Assembly (NCBI RefSeq): GCF_013374115.1
Contig: NZ_AP022673.1
Location: forward strand, 2,136,501-2,200,500
Origin: Sphingomonas sp. HMP9
Lineage (GTDB): Bacteria; Pseudomonadota; Alphaproteobacteria; Sphingomonadales; Sphingomonadaceae
DNA length: 64,000 nucleotides
Direction of reading: 5' to 3'
Positions 26,493 to 34,826 of this stretch are shown here, piece by piece. How positions within the stretch are numbered: position 1 is the stretch's first letter; each line of letters begins with the position of its first letter. The notes beneath the pieces were generated by a model. The model made no database searches, was not told where the DNA came from, and saw only the letters and a list, made by a program, of their open reading frames with translations. Position numbers and translations under genes: made by a program.

Positions 26493-26798
26493 ATGGCAGA
26501 TAAACCACCCCGCCTTACGCCACAGACAGCACGAGTTCTCGACTGCCTCATCTCGGGTTCTGGACTTTCGGGTGTTGAGATCGGCCGTCTGACCGGGTTG
26601 GCATCCGGAACGCTCTATCCGCTTTTGTTGAGGCTGGAGGATGCTCGGTGGGTTTCGAGCGAATGGGAGACTACTGACCCCAGCGAGCTTGGTCGTCCTC
26701 GACGTCGCTTCTACTCGATGACGAACCTTGGTCTCGCCTTCGTGAGAAGAGCGGCGGCGGCGCAGTTGGGCCCTCTTTCGCGTCTGGCATCCGCATGA
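26493..26798 (+). CDS. PadR-family transcriptional regulator
   Basis: This 101-residue protein is nearly all winged helix. The recognition region GVEIGRLTGLASGTLYPLLL, followed by EDARWV and GRPRRRFYSMT for the wing, is the PadR signature. It is a short subfamily-2-like form lacking a long C-terminal dimer helix. It likely represses its own promoter through the palindrome at 26473-26489. Its stop overlaps the next ATG by 4 bp, so it is coupled to the membrane protein gene, which is the expected target. Confidence 0.9.
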   Translation: MADKPPRLTPQTARVLDCLISGSGLSGVEIGRLTGLASGTLYPLLLRLEDARWVSSEWETTDPSELGRPRRRFYSMTNLGLAFVRRAAAAQLGPLSRLASA

Positions 26799-27361
26799 GC
26801 TGGTTGGCTGGACTGGTGCTCGCTGGGTTTGGCGCCCTGATGACCGATTGGGTCGGCAAGGAGGCGCAGAACTGGGCACCGAAGCTGATACTCCGCTTCC
26901 TCACCACAGCCGTGCGGCGCCTGCCGGAGACGCGACGGACGAGGCTGGGGGAGGAATGGCAGGCGTCCCTTCTCGAGCTACCCACCCCGCTCTCGCAGAT
27001 CATGTTCACGGTGGGCATCGTGATCGCCGCCGAGCGGATCAGGGCACGGGAGCGAGGGAAGGCCGGTACCGGGCTCACCGGCGTGCATTCTGGCATGGGG
27101 GCGGTCGCAGGCGCGGTCGTCATGACCGGGGCGGCTGTCTCGACCACGCGGCGAGTACGTGGCATCGTCTGGTTCTCGGCCTGCGTGATGATTGTTCTCG
27201 GCTTCTACCTCGTGAATATACAGGTGATGACCATGAGGACGCAGCTCAAAGCCACCGAGGCTTCGATCCGCAAGGCACGGCGCGAGATCACGGTTCTGGA
27301 AGCAAGGGTTGCCGCGGGCGAGGCGGCCATCCGTCCGGCGGCGGGATCGATGCCGAGATAG
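26795..27361 (+). CDS. Membrane protein coupled to PadR regulator
   Basis: The protein is 188 residues. Hydrophobic segments lie at about 4-20, 68-82, 98-116 and 122-144, so it has three to four membrane helices. Between the first two is a polar block with RRLGEEWQASLLEL, a pattern seen in other PadR-linked membrane proteins. Residues 146-178 form a heptad-like coiled coil (RTQLKATEASIRKARREI) on one side of the membrane. The function is unknown. The ATG overlaps the padR stop. Confidence 0.7.
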   Translation: MSWLAGLVLAGFGALMTDWVGKEAQNWAPKLILRFLTTAVRRLPETRRTRLGEEWQASLLELPTPLSQIMFTVGIVIAAERIRARERGKAGTGLTGVHSGMGAVAGAVVMTGAAVSTTRRVRGIVWFSACVMIVLGFYLVNIQVMTMRTQLKATEASIRKARREITVLEARVAAGEAAIRPAAGSMPR

Positions 27362-27446
27362 ACCTGCGATCGTTCGGAGCTCCGACGTTCCCGATCGACC
27401 TTGGCGTTCGCTTCAGACCATTTCAGACGGATGCGATCGGTTCTAC

Positions 27447-29108
27447 TCAGGCCGCGGTCGCAGGTTGGATCGCGCATTCCGTGAAGTCGCGCCATCCTCG
27501 CACCTTTGGGAAATATGCCCGGTCGTTGCCGATGATGCGGAGACGGGTCGCGGCCTCGTCACCCGGCTTATCGCCATCGAAGGCCTCCCCCATGAAGATG
27601 CCGGGGATATGGGCCAGCAGGACGGCTCCGTCATCGAACCTGTTGCCGGTCGCGTCGATCACGACATGGCCGCGAACCAGTCGTTTGCAGGGGTCCGGAT
27701 CCACGATGTCGGCGGGCAGCGAGAACTCCGTCACCCACACGAAGCGTGGGAGCTGCATGACCCCGATCTCGTCGAGCAGTTCGGGCGCGGCCGTGTTGCG
27801 CATCATCCGATGCTTATATTTCCAACCGCTCGTCAGGTAGGTCCGGGCAAGCAGCGTTGTGGGATCACGGCCGTAAAATTCCGGGTCGGCGTCCCAGGTC
27901 GGTCCCGATCGTTTCGTCTTGGCCAGCTTGAGCATCTTCTTACGGTCTTCGACCATCTGCTCGACCTTGTCGCGGGCAATGGCCTCTGCGACCTCTGCCT
28001 TCAGAAAGACCTTGCCTGGCAAAGGCACTATGAGAAAGATCGCGTCGTCCATGGAAGCTTCGGTGGTTGCCGGCTCAGTCTCATCTGCGCCTGATCCATG
28101 GGCATCCAGGTCCGCTCCGGTCGGCGATGTCGCCTCCCTCGTCACCGGCAGCAACTGGTAGGCGCCGCGCTGGTCGTCATTGACCAGGATGTGGATCGTG
28201 CGGTCGGACGGCGCTGGTTCGGCTTCCGCGACCGGCGCGAGGGGTTCCGTGACGGTGCCCACCGCCACGACGGCGTGTCCGACCCGATCTTCCCGTTTCA
28301 AGCCGACGATGACGGGGATGCCGGAGTCGAGATATTGCGAAATCGTACGGGTGTGAGGGATGTCCCATACGTTGTTTTCCGACTGGTAGACGACCGGATG
28401 CTGGCCCATCGACCGCAACGCACGCACGATGTTGTCAGCATTCAGGGATTCGGATCCGACCGGGAGCGACATCGACAACGCCGAATCCGTTGGCTTTATC
28501 GCAGCTTCGGTGATGTCGATGACGGAAAACCAGGCCATCGAATGGCGGTTGTGCAGGTGACGCCCCGCCGCCCATATCGTCGCCTGCGCACATGAACCGG
28601 TGAGTGTGCCCTGCTCTGTGAGCGGCGCGCCCTCCACCTCTAGTTCAGCGCCCAGCAGGTGCACCCGATAGACCGAGCGCACCGCGATCTCGGCGCCGTC
28701 CGGGAGCCCGTGTCTACACGAGACCAAAGCATGACTGACCGGAGCATGCGCAAGCGGGCGTACCACTATGTATCCCAGGTAATTGCCTCTGCCCTCCTCC
28801 TGCAGGCTGACCGCGATCTGAGCCGGATCGGAGGACGCCCAGACGCGACTCAGATCGGACGCGAAGAAGTGTATCCGTCGGCACTGCTTGGGTCGCTGCC
28901 GATGGAGCGTCGAGTAGAACGCTCCGAACGCGGCGGAAAAGTCGCGATCGATGTAGGAGGATTCCTCCAGGAGGTGGACGGCGCCGGCCTGCTTGAACGA
29001 TTCGAGAAGTCCGGACAGCAGGTCACTGCGCCGTTTCGGATCCAGGTCATCGCGCACCGCTTCCCAGTCTTCGGACTCGAGGTCCGCGTATGCGTAAGTG
29101 GATTGCAT
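27447..29108 (-). CDS. Predicted papain-like cysteine protease (553 aa)
   Basis: A papain-type triad can be read. Cys173 is in LTGSCAQATIWAAGRHL, like the GSCWAF helix start. His278 is in VGHAVVAVGTV, the same pattern as papain-family HAV-x-x-VG. Asn310 or Asp311 is in HILVNDDQRGAY. About 170 residues precede it, starting with an acidic helical region. A 200-residue C-terminal domain follows with no recognised motif. No signal peptide is present, so it acts in the cytoplasm. It is the last gene of the minus-strand HTH - 66 aa - protease unit, behind the caspase/MBL genes. The assignment rests on the motif triplet and is not certain. Confidence 0.6.
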   Translation of the reverse strand: MQSTYAYADLESEDWEAVRDDLDPKRRSDLLSGLLESFKQAGAVHLLEESSYIDRDFSAAFGAFYSTLHRQRPKQCRRIHFFASDLSRVWASSDPAQIAVSLQEEGRGNYLGYIVVRPLAHAPVSHALVSCRHGLPDGAEIAVRSVYRVHLLGAELEVEGAPLTEQGTLTGSCAQATIWAAGRHLHNRHSMAWFSVIDITEAAIKPTDSALSMSLPVGSESLNADNIVRALRSMGQHPVVYQSENNVWDIPHTRTISQYLDSGIPVIVGLKREDRVGHAVVAVGTVTEPLAPVAEAEPAPSDRTIHILVNDDQRGAYQLLPVTREATSPTGADLDAHGSGADETEPATTEASMDDAIFLIVPLPGKVFLKAEVAEAIARDKVEQMVEDRKKMLKLAKTKRSGPTWDADPEFYGRDPTTLLARTYLTSGWKYKHRMMRNTAAPELLDEIGVMQLPRFVWVTEFSLPADIVDPDPCKRLVRGHVVIDATGNRFDDGAVLLAHIPGIFMGEAFDGDKPGDEAATRLRIIGNDRAYFPKVRGWRDFTECAIQPATAA

Positions 29109-29130
29109 GCAGAGTGGTCAGCGAGCTCGC

Positions 29131-29331
29131 TCAGCGGAGCCGGATGGTGCCCAGCCGCTGCTCGGCACGCTGGCTGGACATCTCGTAACGCTCGATCTTG
29201 CTGACAGCCTTCTCCGACAGGCCAGGATTTACGCTATCCCGATCCTTGCCGCGGAGGATGACGACTGGCACCGTCGTCCCTGCCGCGATGAACTTGATCA
29301 GCTTCTTGTTCAATGTGTTCCTCTTCGCCAT
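29131..29331 (-). CDS. Small basic hypothetical protein (66 aa)
   Basis: The frame starts at ATG 29329-29331 (MAKRNTLNKKLIKFIAAG). Strands such as TVPVVILRGKD precede a helical tail (SEKAVSKIERYEMSSQRAEQ). It is positively charged, with 10 or more Lys and Arg. It ends 22 bp before the papain-like protease gene and follows the HTH gene by 110 bp, so it is probably in the same transcript. No family is recognised; its small size beside a protease makes a substrate or inhibitor role possible, as inference only. Confidence 0.55.
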   Translation of the reverse strand: MAKRNTLNKKLIKFIAAGTTVPVVILRGKDRDSVNPGLSEKAVSKIERYEMSSQRAEQRLGTIRLR

Positions 29332-29441
29332 GTCGCCGTCCCTCCGTGTAGAGTGTCGGCCACCGGTAGCCCGGTAGCACCGCCCTTGGTTGCTTTCAAT
29401 CCGACGCGTCAGCACGGCAAAGAACGCGGTCTGCCGAATGT

Positions 29442-29750
29442 TCATCGTCGACTTGGGTCGCGCCGGTGGCCCACGAGTCGGACCAACTCGACGCAATCCT
29501 TCTGAATGGACGCGATGAGCGAAGCGATCCGAACGCTCTCCCTGTCTCGAGTGGATGGCTTGCCGCGCGCGTCGAGCCAGGACGTCAGCGCCTCGGTGAC
29601 ACGCCGGCTAGGTCGATGAGCCGCGCGGGCGAGCTTGCTGTAGTGGCCCTGAGTGAGGTTGCAGGCGTCGGCGACCTCGGCTTGCGTGAGGCCGTTATCC
29701 CTGCGCTCATTCTCGACGAGCTCGATCAGAGATGGGGGCTGCGACGACAT
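29442..29750 (-). CDS. Helix-turn-helix (XRE/Cro-like) regulator
   Basis: The protein is 102 residues from ATG 29748-29750. An XRE-like HTH occupies residues 8-45 (NGLTQAEVADACNLTQGHYS), with recognition helix NLTQGHYSKLAR. A helical C-terminus follows. A perfect 14-bp inverted repeat lies 20-60 bp upstream and overlaps the predicted promoter, so the protein probably binds there and controls itself. The frame stays open upstream but only through the adjacent MBL gene. It is between the MBL gene and the 66-aa/protease genes. Confidence 0.8.
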   Translation of the reverse strand: MSSQPPSLIELVENERRDNGLTQAEVADACNLTQGHYSKLARAAHRPSRRVTEALTSWLDARGKPSTRDRESVRIASLIASIQKDCVELVRLVGHRRDPSRR

Positions 29751-29769
29751 GGGAGAAGTATACGCCCCA

Positions 29770-29810
29770 TTGCAGGATATGCAACGCATAATGCTATGCA
29801 TATCCTGCAA
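29770..29810 (-). promoter_or_regulatory. Operator: 14-bp perfect inverted repeat over the HTH gene promoter
   Basis: TTGCAGGATATGCA at 29770-29783 is repeated exactly in reverse complement at 29797-29810, with a 13-bp spacer. Read on the minus strand, TTGCAT (inside the proximal arm) and TATACT lie 16 bp apart, and the ATG follows TATACT by 6 bp. The operator thus covers the -35 region of a predicted leaderless promoter. Confidence 0.75.
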
Positions 29811-29833
29811 TACACTAGCTCCGTTCGAGTGAA

Positions 29834-30889
29834 TCAGATGTCGATTTCCAACGCCCCGTCGGGATCGCCGTAGACGGTGGTGAAGTCGTGCTCGAGCTTC
29901 AAAGCGTCGGCATCCCACGGACCGCTCCATTTCGTCCGGTAGTTGAAGTAGAGCGTCTTCTCTCCGGATGAATATGCAAGCAGCCTCGCGATCGCCTCGG
30001 GATCCGGATGACCGTGCCGCTTGCCGTTGGTCGAGATCACGAAGCGCCGGCAATCGAGTAGCTTGATAAACGCCCGTGTGGTGTTGCCCTTGCTGCCATG
30101 ATGCGAGACCTTCAGCAGGTCTATGGGCAGCCGGCCTCCAGCCGCCTCCGCGAGCGGCTGTATCGACGAGACCAGAAGGTCCGGATGGGCGTCTCCGGCG
30201 AACAGTGCCCGGCGGCCTTGCCATTCCGCGATGAACGCGATGCTGGAGCCGTCTGGCGGTTCCGAGTCCTCAGGGGTGGCGGAAGCTAGTTTGGCAACAT
30301 CGAGCACAGTCGGCATTTCGCCGCCTCCCAACGACTGAAGCCCGGCTGGCGCCGCTTCGCGGGCCGCTATCCGAGCCGCCTCGGCAGTTCGCCAGGAGGA
30401 CCACTTGCGTCGCAAGGCTGCGATCTTCGCCAGATCGGGGGAGAGGATCGTGATCTTGAGCCCTTCGAGGTCGAATGGCTTCGGGCTTGTTTCGACGGAC
30501 ACGGTCCCACTGTCGAATCCGGAATTCAGAGTCCACTCGCGCTCGCCGATCAGTCGCGAATATTCATCTCCCTGGGCGAAGCCGAACGGCTGGATGCCCG
30601 CCATCTGGTCGTATCCGTTGTACCAGACGTGCTTGGGCCGCAACGGCTGTGCGTCGTCATTGGCGATCTTGAGGACGCCGTCGATGTGATCGGCGTCGAT
30701 ATGCGTCAGGACCAGTAGTTCCACCTCGCCCTTGTCGCCCGCTACAGCTTTGAAGCGCTTCTTGAGATGCGCGTAGGCGCTGGCCCGGCCACCATCGATC
30801 ACCACGTGTCGGCAGTTCCCGTCGACTCCGAACGTGAGGAGCAGACAATCTCCGTCCATAGCCGGCAGTACGGAAAGATGAAAGGTCAC
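29834..30889 (-). CDS. Metallo-beta-lactamase-fold hydrolase (ComEC-MBL-like, 351 aa)
   Basis: MBL metal motifs are visible: LTHIDADHIDG (HxDxDH type), LFAGDAHPD (bridging Asp region) and SHHGSKGN, as in the nuclease-like MBL domains related to ComEC. A strand-rich start, VTFHLSVLPAMDGDCLLLTF, is typical. The GTG start overlaps the upstream stop by 4 bp (GTGA), and the same GTGACC context is kept in the remnant at 24500. It is cytosolic, with no signal or membrane segment. The likely substrate is a phosphodiester (nucleic acid or nucleotide signal); this follows from the subfamily only. It is the third gene of the caspase cassette. Confidence 0.85.
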   Translation of the reverse strand: MTFHLSVLPAMDGDCLLLTFGVDGNCRHVVIDGGRASAYAHLKKRFKAVAGDKGEVELLVLTHIDADHIDGVLKIANDDAQPLRPKHVWYNGYDQMAGIQPFGFAQGDEYSRLIGEREWTLNSGFDSGTVSVETSPKPFDLEGLKITILSPDLAKIAALRRKWSSWRTAEAARIAAREAAPAGLQSLGGGEMPTVLDVAKLASATPEDSEPPDGSSIAFIAEWQGRRALFAGDAHPDLLVSSIQPLAEAAGGRLPIDLLKVSHHGSKGNTTRAFIKLLDCRRFVISTNGKRHGHPDPEAIARLLAYSSGEKTLYFNYRTKWSGPWDADALKLEHDFTTVYGDPDGALEIDI

Positions 30890-32361
30890 TGCTTCGCCTC
30901 TGGATAACGCAGTACGGTGAACATCTGCTTCGGGTCGCACCGCGCCGCTATGGGACCCACATCGTTCAGCAGAGTTGCGGCACGCGGATGGTCAGTCGCG
31001 AGGATCTCAAGCATCTCGCGCATCAGCAGAAGCCCTGCGCTGTAGTACGGCACCCCCGCCTCGTATGCCTGCTCCAACGCGGCCATGATCAACGCACCGT
31101 CTTCCGCGGCACCTGGGCGAAGGATCATGTGTCGCGCGTTCACGATCGCGCAGTCCGGCAACCACGGGAACAGCCGGACGATGTCCGGGAGCCATGCGGT
31201 CCAACGGTCCTGTTCATCCGGGTCGCTCACGGCCAAACCGACATAGGCTGCGGCACACGCGGCAAGAGGGTTCGCCATCCTACCGTAGATCCTGCGCTCG
31301 ATGGAGCCATTCCGTTCCAGAGCCGCGATCATGGGGCGGAGCGCCGCCAGACGGCCGCGGTCGAAGTAGGTTAGTAACCCGTCGAACTCGGCGTCGTGGA
31401 TCGCCACGGAGGTGCTCGCGCGACCGGTCAGTCTGGCATCCACGAGGATGTCGACCGGCGAAAAGCCCCCGTCGACACGACGCCAGGGTGCGGGAATCGA
31501 CACGGCCTCCAACCCTTTGGCCCCACGCACCAGACCCCACACACGCGTCCCGGCGGCATCCCCGCGAACGACGTCCGGCGCTAGCCGCCAGATGGACGCA
31601 CCTGGCTGGACCTCGTCCGCGTCTGGCGCCAACCAGGTCTTTCCTCCCGAACTCCAACTCGAGGGTCCGTCCGAAAGTATTCGCCAGCTGTTCATGCCGT
31701 CGAACGTGCCTTTCGGCGCGAGGCCCAACCCGACCGGACGTTCAGTTGTCCGTCCGGTACGCGGCGCCTTCCTGTCCTCTGCGCGCTTCTTCGCCAGGTC
31801 GGAAGTTCTGGAGTGGCTGCTTCCCACTCGGGCAGCGACGGTTTGTTGAGGCCGGAGACCGCCAGCCGCGAACCGCGCCGTCCGCGAACCCACGCGTCCG
31901 CCGACCGCGCCTCGACTGGTTACGGTCGAAGGGACGGTTTTACTCGCGGCGACCCGCCCGTTCGAAGTCGTTCTGGGAAGCGAAATCGTCGCTTCCGATC
32001 GGGGCCGATCACTGACCGCCTCCTCCAATATGTCTGCGAGTGACACCACACCCGATGCCGCCTGCAGACTGAAACCGGCGAAACCGGCCGAGGGCTCCTG
32101 GAAAGTCAGCGGGACGCTGGCTCCCGCTTCCATCTCGAATGCCTGCTGCAACACGCGCCCGGATGCGAGAAAGAGCTGAACGTTGTAACTGCCGGCTTGA
32201 AGGGGGACCTTGAGACCCTCTCCGCTTGAAGGAACGATCAGATCAAGCGCCGACATGTCCGCGCCGTGCGGCGCGAGTCGTTCTATCCGGGCCACGACGT
32301 CGTACGGGTTCGTTCCGCCTCCCTCCCCGAGTATCCTGAGGCTCAACGATCCGTCGATCAT
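30886..32361 (-). CDS. Unknown caspase-cassette protein (491 aa)
   Basis: The first 130 residues look like a beta-sandwich (LDLIVPSSGEGLKVPLQAGS, then NVQLFLASGRVLQQAF). Residues 125-205 are a low-complexity Ser/Thr/Arg linker. The C-terminal 280 residues start with a beta-rich part and end in helical repeats (EDGALIMAALEQAYEAGVPY). It overlaps the caspase stop and the MBL start by 4 bp each, so the three are made together. I do not recognise the family. A truncated homologue tail survives at 24522-24646, so this gene travels with the MBL gene. A scaffold or substrate for the protease is a possible role. Confidence 0.75.
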   Translation of the reverse strand: MIDGSLSLRILGEGGGTNPYDVVARIERLAPHGADMSALDLIVPSSGEGLKVPLQAGSYNVQLFLASGRVLQQAFEMEAGASVPLTFQEPSAGFAGFSLQAASGVVSLADILEEAVSDRPRSEATISLPRTTSNGRVAASKTVPSTVTSRGAVGGRVGSRTARFAAGGLRPQQTVAARVGSSHSRTSDLAKKRAEDRKAPRTGRTTERPVGLGLAPKGTFDGMNSWRILSDGPSSWSSGGKTWLAPDADEVQPGASIWRLAPDVVRGDAAGTRVWGLVRGAKGLEAVSIPAPWRRVDGGFSPVDILVDARLTGRASTSVAIHDAEFDGLLTYFDRGRLAALRPMIAALERNGSIERRIYGRMANPLAACAAAYVGLAVSDPDEQDRWTAWLPDIVRLFPWLPDCAIVNARHMILRPGAAEDGALIMAALEQAYEAGVPYYSAGLLLMREMLEILATDHPRAATLLNDVGPIAARCDPKQMFTVLRYPEAKQ

Positions 32362-33563
32362 GGCAGTCTCCTCGTAATCGAGAGGTCGAACGGCACTTCG
32401 GGCGGAAACACCATGGTGGTGCCATTGCCCTCGGTGAAGGGGGCATCGTCGCCGAAGATGGCGTGAAAGCTGTATTTGTCCGGGTCCAACAGGATCTCCA
32501 TCTCCCGGGCATCGGGCTTGCTACCCGGGTCATGTTCATGGGACCGCGCATCGCCACCGTCGCGCTGGGTCGTGAGGGTGAACTTCGATCCCCATGCCTC
32601 CAACGGGTTGCAGGTGAGGTAGACGGGGACCTGTACGCGCGCCGGCTTATGGATCTTGAACCGGCCCGACTTGATCCTATCCGGCTCCTGCTCGACACCC
32701 GCCGCCTTTGCCAGGCGTGCGGTGTAGGTGCCCAATGCGGTCTGCAACCCGTCCGTCCCGACCCACATGTCGAGATCGCGTTGCGCGCCGCCGCCGCTCA
32801 GAGCGCGAAGAAGCGCCTCGGCGTACAGGCTGAGACCGTTGACCCGTCCCCAGCTTTTCGCGAGGTCGGAAGTCGCGAGATGGATGCTCTGACGTGCTGG
32901 CGTCCCACCACGAGCCTTGATGCTCGAACCATTGAGTACGCGTCTCCCCACTCCGCCAAGCTGCGTCGTCATGTCGACGACGGAGTCCGACGTCCGACAA
33001 GCGTCGACCAGAAAGATCTGATACTCCGGGATCTTCGTCGCCATGGCGGCGTGGAACTTCTCGAAGTTCACCGATTGATCAAACGGGTCCTCCGTGACGG
33101 CCCCGAAATCGCGGCAGAGAAGGGTCTGCGTGCCGGAAAGCACGCCGTGACCGCAAAAGTAGAAGATCGTCTGGCTTTCCTCTGAGCTGGACGCGCGGGA
33201 TAGCCACGCCCGGATCGCAGCCAGTACGGTCTCGGTGCTTCCGTCCGGCAGGTCCGCGTTCGGAATGGTGGCCGCCGCATGCTCATACCGGTACGGCTCC
33301 GGCGTGGATACGACCATGGCAAGGCTGGCAAGGGGACGCTCGTCATTCACGAAGTTGCCGTCGAGAAACCAATCTGCCAACGCCTTCACCGACTGCGGCG
33401 GCGCGTCTAGCTGCTCCATGCCGTCGGCAAGCTCGAGCTTCTCCTTCACACCGTCGATCAGGTGATCGTACTCGCCTATGCCGATGAGCAGGACATGCGT
33501 TCCTGGACCTTCGCGATCAGATGCGAAGATCAGTGCCGGATCCGCTTCATGGATCTCAAGCAA
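32358..33563 (-). CDS. Caspase-like (C14, metacaspase-type) cysteine protease
   Basis: The protein is 401 residues. The caspase fold is clear in the N-terminal half: strand VLLIGIGEYD, then the catalytic His139 in TIFYFCGHGVL and catalytic Cys189 in QIFLVDACRTSD. This is the HG / DxCR pattern of bacterial C14 peptidases, which cut after basic or acidic residues and are known effectors in prokaryotic immunity. The C-terminal 150 residues are beta-rich and unrecognised. The start is a TTG at 33561-33563; no nearby ATG fits, so the true start is uncertain. Its stop overlaps the next gene by 4 bp. Confidence 0.85.
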   Translation of the reverse strand: MLEIHEADPALIFASDREGPGTHVLLIGIGEYDHLIDGVKEKLELADGMEQLDAPPQSVKALADWFLDGNFVNDERPLASLAMVVSTPEPYRYEHAAATIPNADLPDGSTETVLAAIRAWLSRASSSEESQTIFYFCGHGVLSGTQTLLCRDFGAVTEDPFDQSVNFEKFHAAMATKIPEYQIFLVDACRTSDSVVDMTTQLGGVGRRVLNGSSIKARGGTPARQSIHLATSDLAKSWGRVNGLSLYAEALLRALSGGGAQRDLDMWVGTDGLQTALGTYTARLAKAAGVEQEPDRIKSGRFKIHKPARVQVPVYLTCNPLEAWGSKFTLTTQRDGGDARSHEHDPGSKPDAREMEILLDPDKYSFHAIFGDDAPFTEGNGTTMVFPPEVPFDLSITRRLP

Positions 33564-33762
33564 GACGTGTGGTCCAGAATCTTGGAACGGTGCACAAGGA
33601 TTTCCCGGGTTTCGCCCCTTCGACGCTCAACGCGCCAGGATCGGCCGGTCGCTTTACAGGTGGCAATGCAGGAACTCCGCGCCGTGGATCATTGATCGGC
33701 GCAACCGTTTCGGAACGTGGCGTGGCAGGTGCGTGTCATGGGATGACACGGTCGGCGCGGCG

Positions 33763-34715
33763 CTAACTAAAATCCAAGGTGCCAGCGACGGAGGCGACGA
33801 CCCGGGACACCTCCGAGAAGTTGCGTTGATCCAGTTGCTCGCGAAATGCGTCCATCAACTCGCGCAGAACTTCGTGCTGAGCCTCCTCGCGGACCTTCTC
33901 GACGTTGACGCTCACGCCGAGCTTTCGAACGGCCCGGGTCTTCGTATCGAGCAGCCGGTTCTCCAACGACCTGAGTTGCGACGCGTTCTCCATGTCCGCG
34001 TACTTGAAGGCTCGGCTCACTCGCCGCTGGAGCTTGGTCACGTCGGTGGAGACGAGCAGAAGATTGTCGGTATCGACCTTCGGCGCGCTCGTCAGCGTCT
34101 TCGCGCGATCTTCGATGTCCTTGGCATCCTTAGCCAGACGTCGGATCGAATGCTGCGAGGCTTTGGAAATCTCGTAGGCCCGTTTTCCCAACTCATCGCA
34201 CCACTCGATGATCTCGGTCTTCAGCGTCTCCCAGTTGACGTCCTCCTCGAAACCGTCGCGGCGGGAGTTGGGTATGACGAAGGTCGGATCGACGAAGATC
34301 TCCCCCACGTACCAGTCGTTGAACCGACCATAGGACTTTGCGTCGGGAACCTGGGAAAACAGCTCGCCCATGATTTGGGTGCCGTCGATCTGGATGTTCC
34401 TGACCCTGACCCGGATCGCCCGCGTGCTGTCGTTCTTGAATGCCCCGGGCTCGCGCTTGAGACCGACCCAGCCCCACCACTTCCCACTCTCGCCATCCTT
34501 GATGTCGATGTCATTCAGTGTGACGTCATCGCGCCCCACTGTGTATTCCGCACCGTACGATTTGCGGACCTCCACCACCCGGTCACCGGAATGCACGTCG
34601 ATCCGGACTTCCTCCAAGCCCCCCGTCTGTGCCGTGACGGCAACATGTTTACCGATGTTTCGGCTTTTGGCCGCCTTCTCGATCTGCCCCTTGAAGGTGA
34701 AATCGTCGGCGTAGG
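33763..34715 (-). pseudogene. C-terminal half of an HSP90-like (GHKL) ATPase, 5' end removed at IS21
   Basis: The remaining 316 or so residues match the middle and C-terminal parts of the ATPase at 41856: both have WxVGEI/V, then a PN-x-RRD-x-FE motif (here FVIPNSRRDGFEED). A long coiled coil follows (residues after ASQHSIRRLAKDAKDIEDRA). The N-terminal ATP-binding Bergerat fold is missing because the sequence runs straight into the IS21 end at 34716. It lies 200 bp upstream of the caspase gene on the same strand, so it was probably the first gene of that cassette. It is non-functional as an ATPase. Confidence 0.75.
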
Positions 34716-34826
34716 TGTTGATTTCCACTGAGAGCTGACCCGGAGAAGGCATAAATTTCCACCGAGAAGTGACCCGTGTCTCAACCTCACCCCGGCAGGC
34801 TGTCGGGGGATCAAGGAGTGATAGAC

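Noticed and set aside
33478..34731. 417-codon plus-strand frame opposite the HSP90-like fragment
   Set aside because: Antisense to the conserved PN-x-RRD-x-FE coding sequence. It has no domain of its own.
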